Of a DNA stretch of 64,000 bases, positions 33,610 to 44,500 are shown one piece after another; position 1 is the stretch's first letter, and the number at the start of each line of letters is the position of its first letter. This stretch comes from Athripsodes cinereus (Eukaryota > Arthropoda > Insecta > Trichoptera > Leptoceridae): the NCBI GenBank assembly GCA_947579605.1, contig OX388319.1, positions 4,216,001-4,280,000 on the forward strand, given 5' to 3'. The notes beneath the pieces were generated by a model. That model worked only from the letters and a program-made list of their open reading frames with translations. It was not told where the DNA came from and did not search any database. A program made the position numbers and the translations under genes.

Positions 33610-34072
33610 TATATAATGAGGTACAATCCATTGGATTGGTCTGCAACGAGTTTGGTTTTTCTTCTCCATTCGTCTCTATTCTCAGCCAGTCTTTTCAGCT
33701 CTACGTATGAGCCACAGTTCATGTCCCTCTTCAGTTGGTCCATATACGCGTCTCTTGGTCGGCCTCTGCCATTTGTCCCCTCGTTCTTACCTTCCGCGAT
33801 GGCGATGAGTAGCCCTGGGTGCCTGATGTTGTGGCCAATCCAGTTAGCTCGTTGTTGGCCGATTCTCTTAAGAAGTTGCCTTTTTTCGCCTACCCTGGTT
33901 AATACTTGTTCGTTTTCGACGTGTTCCGACCAATGGATCTTCAGCATGCGTCTGTAGCACCACATCTCAAAGGCCGCCAACCGTCCGCTTTCACTCTTGC
34001 TGATGGTCCACGTCTCACAACCATAAAGCAGAATGCTCCATACAAAGGCTTTAGTAAGTAAGTACCACTACT
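33610..34072 (-). mobile_element. RTE-type LINE fragment (post-RT C-terminal region)
   Basis: The minus-strand frame begins near 34072 with TKAFVWSILLYGCETWT, then FEMWCYRRMLKI, QRANWIGHNIRH, GRGRPRDAYMDQLK and LAENRDEWRR. This LYGCETWT...EMWCYRRMLxI...GHxxRH...RGRPR order is characteristic of the C-terminal half of RTE/BovB-like ORFs. The RT domain itself is missing. The open frame of about 120 codons suggests a fairly young insertion. Confidence 0.8.
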
Positions 34073-34103
34073 AGACTACTTCTATCCATCGAACGCCCAA
34101 ACG

Positions 34104-34344
34104 ATATCTGTGGTGACAAAGTAAAGGGGCATAAGTCAGTTTTGCAGTATTGAGTTATTCTCTCCACAGAAATGTAGGTATATGTCATAACTCACAAAGT
34201 AATTACATCAAGGATAGCCTATGTTACTAGGTAACCCTTGATGTCATTTTTTGTGAGGTATGACATATACCTACATTTCTGTGGAGGGAATCACTCAATA
34301 CTGCAAAACTGACTCACGTCCCATTACCTTGTCACCAGAGATAT
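34104..34344. repeat. 240-bp foldback palindrome between EcKinase-like genes 2 and 3
   Basis: Left arm ccacagaaatgtaggtatat, agtcagttttgcagtattga and tctgtggtgacaaagt are mirrored by tatacctacatttctgtgga, actcaatactgcaaaactga and cttgtcaccagagat, around a small centre near 34224. Probably a foldback-type MITE; no coding. Confidence 0.8.
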
Positions 34345-35435
34345 TATTCTCTTCTTTACAGTCGTTTCGGTTTTTTTTTGCAGTCGAGTTGAGAATCATC
34401 AGTCGATGATAATGCATCAGAAGTCGAGTGAATTATGAATTGACCAACTCAAACCATTCAAAATTTGGACATGTTGAATTTATTGTCAGACACAATATCG
34501 CAATCGGAGAATACAGGCTAATCTGTCAAATGCCTAACCAATATTCAGTATCATTTGATTGCTGGTTAAAAAGCTTCAGTAAACTTTAAAACTTACAATA
34601 AATTACTCACACGTTCAGGATTTAGTAAACTGTACATATATAATTCTTTCTATCATCTTTACAAACATTTACAACCATCTTGTTTTTAAGGCAGTCATTT
34701 TGTTTTTATATACGTGTGCATTTTGTTGAGGTTTGTGTTAAAGCAAATTAAGCACTTTTCATTAAATCAGTCGTTTTGTCGTTTTCTCAAGTCTTTATTA
34801 GTTTCTTAATAAAATATAAATTGCTGTTTCCCAATTTATGAACTCATTGGTGTCACCATAAGGGTCTATCCAACTGGTTCAAAATACTGCTGAACCACAT
34901 TGTGAACTTTCCTTTATGTGGCTTTCAGTTTGGTTGGGAGGACCCAAACGAGGTGACCACCGATGCAAACTTCTAGCTAAGAAAATAACTTCTAAATTTG
35001 AAGAACTAGAATGACCCCAAAAATTTTAATTATCCAAATAAATAGCGGTGGATGACCTTATCCATCGAACACCTGATTTAATGATACGAGAACATCTGTA
35101 TTTTTTAAATATTAATATTACATTGAGGACCAAAGAATTGAAAAACATCTGTTGTAATGAAATTATACTTACAATATCATCTGTTGTGTTGTCGTTTGTA
35201 CAATTTTATTCATGTTTATTTAAGTTAAGAAAAATGCCTTATCAGTTGTAGTTACGATACGTTTTGTTTTGTTAATGATTTGTTAATCAGATTAATTTAT
35301 GATGAAAGGGCAATAATTTACTTTTAATTGTTTTTATTCTACAGCATTTTTATTTGTCTTTTTTATCTTAATTGTTGTGTCAAAGAAGAATCTTGTGTTG
35401 CGGAATTTTTAAATAAAATGTTAACGTGATTCACA
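34345..35435. other. Upstream flank of EcKinase-like gene 3
   Basis: No other gene supported. AT-rich. The initiator context of gene 3 is cacaATGg, close to the insect consensus. No unambiguous TATA/Inr pair assigned. Confidence 0.35.
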
Positions 35436-36686
35436 ATGGCTGATCTTGATTTGTCTCAAAATGATGTTATGAGTTTGCTTGAAAAAATCAAAGGAGTCGA
35501 TTGGCAGTTAATCAATTATGAAATCAAAGCGATAAGTGAAAGTCCCATTGGATTTTTGGGCAATCATTTTTGTTTGAAAATCAAGACAATCAAAAATGAA
35601 ATCGAAACGGAATCAGCAGAAACTTTACAGTTCTTCATCAAGGCAATACCTCAAGATGATTCCCATGCACAGTATGTCGACGAAATTGGTGCTTTCAAAA
35701 AAGAAGTTTATCTACAAAAAGAATTATTACCAAAACTTCTGGAGTCTACATCATTTTTGGAGCATCAATGGTCACCAATGTGTCACATTGTGAAAGATAC
35801 TTTATTATTATTTGACGATCTTACTTTGAACGATTACAAACTAGCACCAGGCCGAGAAATATTTGATTTCCAACATTGTGTCGCCGCTTTGAAGACTTTA
35901 GCAGATTTCCATGCAGCCTCTATAATATGGGAAGAAAATAATAAAAGAAATGGAGAAAAATTGTATTTAATCAAAGATTTATATCCAGAAGCCGTAACAG
36001 AAATTTGTTATATTCATGAAAAAGGACACATCAGAAACAAATGGCTGGAATCTGTTACAAGTGCAACTGAACATTTGTGTAAATTAATTGGACGCTCTGG
36101 AGAAGTTGAAAGAGTCCAGAATATCGTAGATCATGCTGTGTCTGTTGTAGGACCATCAAATAAATGGAGAAATGTTCTATCTCATGCAGATTTATGGTCT
36201 AATAACTTCATGTTCAAATACAACGAAGATGGGTCTATTAAACATTGTGCTTTGGTGGACTATCAGTTAGCGAGATATGCTCCTGTTGCTTTGGATTTGA
36301 CCTGTTGTCTTCATCTCATTGCTCCATTGCATCTCCGCACGAATCACATGGGTTATTTAGTCACTATTTATTATGAAAGACTTTCAGAAGTTTTGTCCAC
36401 TGCCAATTTAGACATCACGGATTTGATTCCTCGCACTGAACTGGTTGAAGGTTGTGAGCAATATAAAATTACAGGAATTGTTGAAGCAATATTCTATGGA
36501 ACAACTATTTGGATTCCAAATGAGTTATCAACTGAAATTTACACTGATTCGGATAACTTTATGGATTTGCTTTTAGAAAGCAGATCTAAATTTGTCGAAA
36601 AGGCGTTTTATGAAGATAGTTTTTTCAGGAATCAAATGACTGATTTAGTGAAGGAACTATTGGATTGTACTGCACATATAATTTGA
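35436..36686 (+). CDS. EcKinase-like (CHK/DUF1679) small-molecule kinase, gene 3, intronless
   Basis: Single uninterrupted frame of 416 aa, ATG in context cacaATGg. Kinase-like signature: beta-3 lysine K69 (FFIKAIP), linker LLLFDDL (123-129), catalytic loop HADLWSNN (H250, D252, N257) and VDYQ with D275. The spacing matches genes 1 and 2 almost residue for residue, but the phase-1 intron present in both is absent and the gene lies on the opposite strand. A polyadenylation signal AATAAA is at 36947-36952, 260 nt past the stop. No frameshift or stop, so it is likely functional. Substrate not predictable; ecdysteroids or plant toxins are family-based guesses. Confidence 0.92.
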   Translation: MADLDLSQNDVMSLLEKIKGVDWQLINYEIKAISESPIGFLGNHFCLKIKTIKNEIETESAETLQFFIKAIPQDDSHAQYVDEIGAFKKEVYLQKELLPKLLESTSFLEHQWSPMCHIVKDTLLLFDDLTLNDYKLAPGREIFDFQHCVAALKTLADFHAASIIWEENNKRNGEKLYLIKDLYPEAVTEICYIHEKGHIRNKWLESVTSATEHLCKLIGRSGEVERVQNIVDHAVSVVGPSNKWRNVLSHADLWSNNFMFKYNEDGSIKHCALVDYQLARYAPVALDLTCCLHLIAPLHLRTNHMGYLVTIYYERLSEVLSTANLDITDLIPRTELVEGCEQYKITGIVEAIFYGTTIWIPNELSTEIYTDSDNFMDLLLESRSKFVEKAFYEDSFFRNQMTDLVKELLDCTAHII

Positions 36687-36946
36687 ATATATTTTTACGT
36701 ATGTTTTTCTAGGGAAACACCTTTTTGATTCAGAAAGCTGTCAACTGAGTTTTACATTTCCATGTTTGAATTACTAATGTTCTGATCGTCTTATCATAAA
36801 GAGGGCGTCTTTAATAGTTTTTCTTGGTCATAATGGACTTTATTTATGAATTAAAGATGCTGTTTCTGGTAAACCGTTAAAATATAAAATCCATATTAGT
36901 CTGTCCCATATTATCCCGTACAATGGGATGAGTATCACAAAATTAT

Positions 36947-36952
36947 AATAAA
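36947..36952 (+). terminator. Polyadenylation signal of EcKinase-like gene 3
   Basis: AATAAA on the plus strand 260 nt after the stop codon, the first canonical signal seen downstream. Confidence 0.5.
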
Positions 36953-37787
36953 CAAATTGATCAAATAGGATTATGTATTCATTTGGTTGTCTGGAAGAAA
37001 TTACGTACGTGATAAGTCCGCCAGCTATACTGACATCTGTGTATTGTTGTACTGCGTTTTGTGGCTATTTTTTATTGACCTCAATAACAAATATTGTAAA
37101 CAAAACTGAAATGTATTTTCTTGTGTTCTACCCAAGAAAAGCAAACATTGAACATTTGACATATTTAATTAAAATATGCTATACCTGTTATCAAGTTGTA
37201 GCCTATATTGAACCTGTATCTGATTATTATTTTATTTATATAATAGTAACAGACATTTAATATAGATTATACCTATATGTATAAATTAAATATTGTAAGG
37301 TTACAAGCCAGTGAAGTTTGTTAAATTATTTTACAACATTTTATTATTAAAACTATGTTTCAACACAAAAAAAAAATCACAAAAAAAACACCTGACCCCC
37401 TAGACAAACTGTACTTGGCGATTGACTACAAACGAATTTTTACACGCATAATAACGCATAATTACACGGTACATGTAGGCAGATTGTCGAAAAGTTGGCC
37501 AGTAATCGATCGCTAAGTACCTACGGTTTATCTACGGCCCCTGCATCATTTTAAGGTTTCAATCAAGGCAAAAATAATGAAGAAAAAAAAATCACCAACG
37601 AAATTTACACGTCCTTGTTAGTAGTGGTTAATAAAAATGTTAATAATAATACTAAACGTAGTCATCAACCAATTCCTTGAAAAGATCTAGAAATAGCACT
37701 TTTGAAGTTTGCCAATACTGACAAAAACAATTAGCGTCCCTAGAGAAAGAGTTGTAATTTCTGCACGATCTTTGGAAGAATGATTAT
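36953..37787. other. Intergenic spacer between the kinase and channel clusters
   Basis: No supported gene. A 95-codon frame (36973-37260) has no domain and lies in AT-rich sequence. An A-rich tract occurs at 37365-37390. Confidence 0.35.
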
Positions 37788-37795
37788 CTTAGAAG

Positions 37796-38291
37796 CAGGG
37801 ATGTTGCGAATATTCGCATCCGCATCCGCAAATGCGGAGCTTCCGCATGTATTTAGACATCTGCATCCGCATCCGCAATAATCGATGCGGATGTTCACGC
37901 GGATGCGGATGTAAGATAATTTGCGACAAGAAAGAAATGGGGCGGGGCCGGCGAATGGCGCGTGCCGTTCGCACTTGTCATTAACCTATGGGAACGAAAA
38001 AATTGGTGACAAGATTCGAAGCGTTTTTATTTTTGCCGGTTTTATTTTATTTTTTTATTTTTTTTGCCGGTTTTTTGCAAATAACAAAAAAAAAATTTCA
38101 CCAAAAAAACCATCATATTATTGTAGCAACAATTTCGTCACATATTTGACAGTGGGGCCTACCAACTAAGATAGTTCCTAATTTTTTCTATAACATCTTG
38201 AACATCCGCATCCGCGGATGTGAGCCTTCAAAAATCCGCATCCGCATTCACATCCGCGGATGTGTAAAAATCGACATCCGCAACATCCCTG
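37796..38291. mobile_element. Non-autonomous hAT element (CAGGGATGTTGCG ends), copy 1, with 8-bp target duplication
   Basis: Ends cagggatgttgcg and cgcaacatccctg; the flanking 8-mer cttagaag is repeated at 37788-37795 and 38292-38299. Subterminal regions are packed with GCGGAT/ATCCGC repeats (about 37812-37915 and 38203-38285), a layout like that of the larger hAT family at 6914. No transposase. A second copy in opposite orientation is at 48461-48949. Confidence 0.92.
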
Positions 38292-38519
38292 CTTAGAAGC
38301 ATTTATGAAGTTATTTAAATTAACTTAATAATCATCTTAAAAATCTTTTAGCTTTAGCTACTCTTGAAAATTATCGGGCAATTTTTAAAAATACTTGTTT
38401 GACTTTTTTTAAATTAGAGAGTATCTGTAGTTCCTCAAGGTACGGTGATCTTACACAATCCTTGGCAGCGAGGAACTAACTTCAACAAGTAAGACAGACG
38501 CTGCCTAAAAAAATTGTCT

Positions 38520-41500
38520 TTACTCTTTATATAAACGTTCAGATTGGCGAAAATCGGTCCTCGTTCTTTTGATGTCAATGATTGGAATTTTTCTGCTGTC
38601 AGAAAAAAATTTGATGACTTTGGTCGTCTTTTCATTGTTATCTTCAATCATTTTTTCAGGTTGTCTTCGCAATTTCTTCTTTTCCAGGTAAAGTGTACCA
38701 TAATATCTGACTGTCAAGTAGTAAAACAATTCCACAAAGCTGAGAAGACTTGCTCCGACAAATAAACCGGTTGTACCTCCAGTGGAAACTGAAAAATATA
38801 ATGTCGATTCAAGGTTTTCATAATGAGCTTATAGAAGCTTGTATAGACGTGGTTTTTTGGGTATGTAATTTTTTTGGGTATGTCATGTCTGCAGGGCTAC
38901 TCTTGACTCAATTTAAATACGATATCAATCTTGTCTTGATTTTTTTTAAAAGACGATGAATTTGAGTTTTGTCATAAACCCAAATACAACCTTTCACAGA
39001 AAGCTTAAGGGCTTTAGCACACCTCCGCCGCGAAATAGCGAAAGCGAAACCGCTGAGCGGAGTCGTAGTAGCGAAACCGCTTTTAGCTAGTACATTTGCG
39101 CGGAACGCGAACAGCGAAATCGTGATACCGAATAAACACTATTACGTACGCAGTAGTGTGAAATTAGTGGAACTAAATTGCATATTCCAAAGTAATTATC
39201 CGATATTGGCCGAATAATAAATATTGAACTATAATCTATCTATACCAGCACGGCTTTCCCACAAGTTTATTACATGCAGTTGGTCTACTGACTATCCCAC
39301 TTTATCTATCTATACCATCACGGCTTTCCCACAAGTTTATTACAAACAGTTGGTCTACTGACTACCCCACTATCTATCTATACCATCAAGACATCTCCCA
39401 CAAGCATATTACATGCAGTTGGTCAACTGACTATCCCACTTTATCTATCTATACCAGCACGGCTTTCCCACAAGTTTATTACATGCAGTTGGTCTACTTT
39501 GGTTGGGAAAGCCGTGATGGTATAGATAGATAAAGTGGGGTAGTCAGTAGACCAACTGCATGTAATAAACTTGTGGGAAAGCCGTGATGATATAGATAGA
39601 TAGTGGGGTAGTCAGTAGACCAACTGCATGTAATAAACTTGTGGGAAAGCCGTGATGGTATAGATAGATAAAGTGGGGTAGTCATTAGACCAACTGCATG
39701 TAATAAACTTGTGGGAAAGCCGTGATGGTATAGATAGATAAAGTGGGGTAGTCAGTAGACCAACTGCATGTAATAAACTTGTGGGAAAGCCGTGATGGTA
39801 TAGATAGATAAAGTGGGGTAGTCAGTTAACCAACTGCATGTAATAAACTTGTGGGAAAGCCGTGCTGGTATAGATAGATAAAGTGGGGTAGTCAGTAGAC
39901 CAACTGTTTGTAATAAACTTGTGGGAAAGCCGTGATGGTATAGATAGATAAAGTGGGGTAGTCAGTAGACCAACTGCATGTAATAAACTATTGGGAAAGC
40001 CGTGATGGTATAGATAGATAAAGTGGGATATTCAGTAGACCAACTGCATGTAATAAACTTGTGAGAGATGCCGTGATGGTATAGATAGTGTAGTAATCAG
40101 TAGAATAACGTCATGTGGATATTGGCACGGAGAGGACGACTATTATGTTTATTAGTGACTGCCCCATGTGTGGGAAATTTCATGATGATATAGATAGAGA
40201 GAATCTTACTTCACTTAACCGCAGACCCACGCTATTTCGACGTTTGCTCATGGTTTCGCTCCAAAAATCTGTCGAATTGTACAAATACAAAAGCGGCACA
40301 AAAGCGAAACATCAGAGACTGCGAAAAAACAGGCGGAGATGTGAATGCTTATTTCGTAATCTATGGCGAAACGGTGCTAGAGAGAGATAGATGTATAGAA
40401 AACAGTATGTATTTGAACATGCCATCTCGCTCTTGCGTACGACGCACACGAACTGACAGATTTAAGCGGAGCCGCTTTCTCGAATCCGCCGCGGAGGTGT
40501 GCTAACGGCATAAAGCTTGTGTCGTGAAAGGGAAGTTTGCCGGCACCTGGGATCGAATCGTGAACCTCATGTTTATGAAGCCGAGACTCTACCTCTAGAC
40601 TACCGACGAACTCAGGTATTTTGGCAATAACGTCAGTCCCTATTCGAAACTACATCTCATAAAAACAATGGATCCATGTGGATGGACATTATGCGTAAAC
40701 GTTGTACGTACCTATAGTTTAAGTTTAACTTGATGTATTTTTTGTAACTAATTTTCAATTCTCTGTTCTTATATTATAACAATGTCATTCTTATATACAG
40801 GCATACTGGAAGAGATTGCCTCCAGGCAACAAACATGTTTTATTTTTATTTATTTATTCATTCTTTACTGTACATTGATAAAAAAACAATTACATAAAAG
40901 GTATACATTCAAATTAAATACAATCAATATACAGAGGGCGAGTTTATCGCAAAAGCGCGATCTCTTCCAACTAACCCAAAAGTATTAACTTTAAAAAAAA
41001 ACATATGATAGAAATAAAAACAATAATCTAAAGGATTTTGGAAAAAAAAAATATTCACAAAATGAACATATTTACAAACATACATACATACACACATATA
41101 TATATAAAAAGGGAGAGACATGTCTATTGTAAGTATATTTTGTAACAACAACAAACAGTTTATTTTTATTATTTCCAATTATTTGAATGACGGTATACTT
41201 ACCGACCAAATCTAGCCTGCTTCTAACGACATTTCTTTTGAAACGTTCAGATGGGAGATACTCTATTAGAATTTCAATCTCAGATACTGAGCTGTCGGTT
41301 CTGTAAATTTAAAATGTAAATAACATTTCAATTAATTAATTACCTATTCTAAATTCCATTCACCATTTTGAGCTCCTCTTGGAAGCATAGGGACCTGAAG
41401 AAACAAGCCTTCTTCATTCTGAGTGATTAGATAACATTGATACAGAAAACACGTGTTTTTTTTTGTTATGAGAGGAATCGGGTCGAAAAGTCCGTGTTGT

Positions 41501-44500
41501 TTGAAACTCGAACGAAAAAACAATGCCTATTTTTTTTACTTATGAATCTGAATATTCTTCAAACTTACTTCAGCTAGGACTATTGTGGTTTATCTCGTAT
41601 GAGCTTTACCTATAGAACTAAAACTATTTTTCTGAAAACTTATTTTTTATAACTTACGATAGTTTTTCATCCTTGATGACAGTGAGATCATCTTCAGAAC
41701 AGGATTGAGGACATTCACAAACCAGACCTTTCCTATTCGCCCAAGGAGGTTTCAATACTGACAAGTCTCCATTGTGTTTGTTTAGACATACCAATCCTGT
41801 CAAATTGCATTGGTCCTGAATTTCTGGAACATGAAATCGGATTTGGCTGATTTTTATTTTTGTAATGAAATCCCAACATAACCTCTGGATGTTTCAAAAC
41901 GGTATAGATTTTTGATAATCACTTATTTTGGAGATGGATCTAGGTTTGATACCAACCCTAAAACTAAGGAATTTCGCTGTGTCATTAAGAAGGAGTAGAT
42001 CGACATCAGAGGGAATCAGAGCCAAGTTCTCTCGATTGAGAGTCTACTAACAGGCTAAAGCCAGCTCAAATTTTTTGGCACGATTCTAGGGGCTGCTTAT
42101 AATTTAGCTAAAACTGACGAAATATGCTGAAAGAAACTGAGGCAACCTACTCGTATTTGGCATAAAGTGGTCGCTGCAGTTGCACAACTTCATCTGCCAA
42201 TCTTTTCTGCATTGGACAATGCATGCACTTCTAGAATACTTCGGATACACTTCCACAAAATTTTCGTCAGCGTAGCGGCAGTTTCTGTACTCAGGAGTGA
42301 TTTCCCGTAGTATTGGATCGTTTTCAATATTCCTTACTGAGAGATGCCTCCTGAAAAGCAATATACATTACATTTTAAGTTGATGATTTTCCTTTTTAAA
42401 ACCTTATTCAAAAATATTTGGCTTCTTAGATATTCAGTTGTACGGAGGGCCCTCCCAATATGCCATAGGGCACATCGTGAGCTCTTCTTGAATAGAACTT
42501 TTCTACATGCTCTCCATACATATACTTTTGCTGTGCTTGTTGGAGTACATCAACTGAACTTACCTATATTTCAAAGTCTCTATTACTTGAAAAAAGTTCA
42601 CTTGCATCGTGGTCAATGATGGAACCTCCTCATCTCCTATCGTGTAAATCTGAAAAGGAAAAATAATACATTGTAAACACTTTTGATTCAATTTTTAAAC
42701 CATTGCAACAATTGAATTTATTATCTATTTGGAGCAAAATAATATTATTTTAAAATACTCACAGTGACAGGAACGTGAACTTTGAAAGATAGTTTTCCAG
42801 GTCCGTCTTTTCTGTTACTCACCATTTCAAATTTTTCTTCGTCGTCGCCTCTGAAAAATGAAAATTTATTTGGGGTATTTCTAGAATTTCATATAAAAGC
42901 TTTGTAATCGACCGTGGTGACGTAAACAAACTCTGTCTTGCAGTTGCTGATTTATTTCGCCACAACGCGAGTAATTTTACCATAATATAATAATAACAGA
43001 TATCAATAAATTATGGATACCAGTCAATTCGTAGGATTGATCTTTGTAGAATCAATTCGCAGAGCAAACATACTATTAAGAAGTATCAATAATGTCATAA
43101 TATTATGTAATATTTTGTCCACTTTATATTTGACATGTATCCTGGAGTAATTCGGACACAAAACTTTGTGATTACAGGAAATGTCGAGGGAAAGAGATTT
43201 CATGGTCGCGCATCAACAGGGAAAGGTTGTATGATCTAGAAGACTACAGAATCTTACACCCCGGACGCTCTTCAGGTTCAGGGGAAAAGATTAACCAGAG
43301 GTGCTGTTGCCACCATCGACCTCATTATGAGGATTAAATGGACGTAAGAGAAAGATAATACTTACAGAACTTGATTTGAGTTAATGATGTAACATTTGCC
43401 AATGTCCGTCTGAATTGGCCTAAACCAAGTGCAGCAATCAAATTCATTATCGTTGAATTCACACAAACTGATAGATTCACTGCATGCACTTCTCACCAAA
43501 TTTGCATAATACGAAAAGTTGTTCATTGGACACATTGGATCAGGATTGGGCTTGTTGCAGTATTGTAAAGCATAGTAAGTGACACCTCTGAAGTATGCCA
43601 ACTCTTTGAGGACTTCCTCAAGGTCTATTTCGTGATGCAAAGTCCAGATGCTGGAAAAAATATATAGATACAAAATCTGTCATCTCTGGGCAACGTGCCG
43701 CTTCAATGCCAATTTCTCGTACTCTTTCCATGCTAATTTTGTCTACATTCCTTTTATTTTTGTGATTCTAACTTACTGACTGGCCCTGTTTGCCCCCAAT
43801 CAGTTTGGATAGTTATGAAGCTCTTAATAATAAATCTGGTACTCACGCATCAGAAACGTCAAAAACTTTTTGCTCGTTAGGATTTTCACAAACTGCTACA
43901 GCTGGGAAGTGTGTGTCCCAGTCTTTATATGTAGTTTCCATACCAAATGAGATAGCGTTGAAGAAGAAAGCATCAACAGAAGCCATAATGAGCATAATTG
44001 ATCCATACCATGATAGGAGAACGCAAATCATCCAAAATATCCTACAATTAACAAATTTATTTATTTATTTATTTATTTATTTTATTTACAAAACAGATTT
44101 AAAAGATAAGTCACTAATGTCTACCTAACTGGGCATGAGCCCGTACCAAGGTAGACTTGGTATTGGTAAATTGGTAAATTAATATTGCTTTGGATTACTA
44201 TGGAGCAAATGATGCATAAGTGTTGTACTACATAGTACATACATATAAATAAATCTTGTCTAAGAAACTGCTCTCGATTATCAAACGCTTATGTTCATCG
44301 TGAAGGCAACAATCCTTTGTGACGCTGCTGAGGCACTATTATTTTTTATTTTGTACCATAAGTTTACAAAAATTCAGTCTAAAAAAATCTATAGTTAGAA
44401 CATACTATTACCGAAAGGTCCTACGGTTTTAAAGAGAGATTCGCTTTCATCCGGATATCTCAGTAGTCGTAAACTCCTATTCTTTTTAAAGTTGTCCTCA

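Larger units (their letters stand above)
38975..40610 (-). mobile_element. tRNA-derived SINE, copy 3, cut in two by a 1.5-kb insertion
   Basis: The right-hand part (40511-40610) holds the tRNA-like head in reverse (gccggcacctgggatcgaat as reversed box B, then actctacctctagactaccg). The left-hand part (38975-39008) holds the SINE 3' end in reverse (aaacccaaatacaacctttc). Only the element 39009-40510 separates them. Confidence 0.8.

Noticed and set aside
36973..37260. 95-codon open frame downstream of EcKinase-like gene 3
   Set aside because: Stop-poor by chance, no recognisable motif, unrelated to neighbouring genes.
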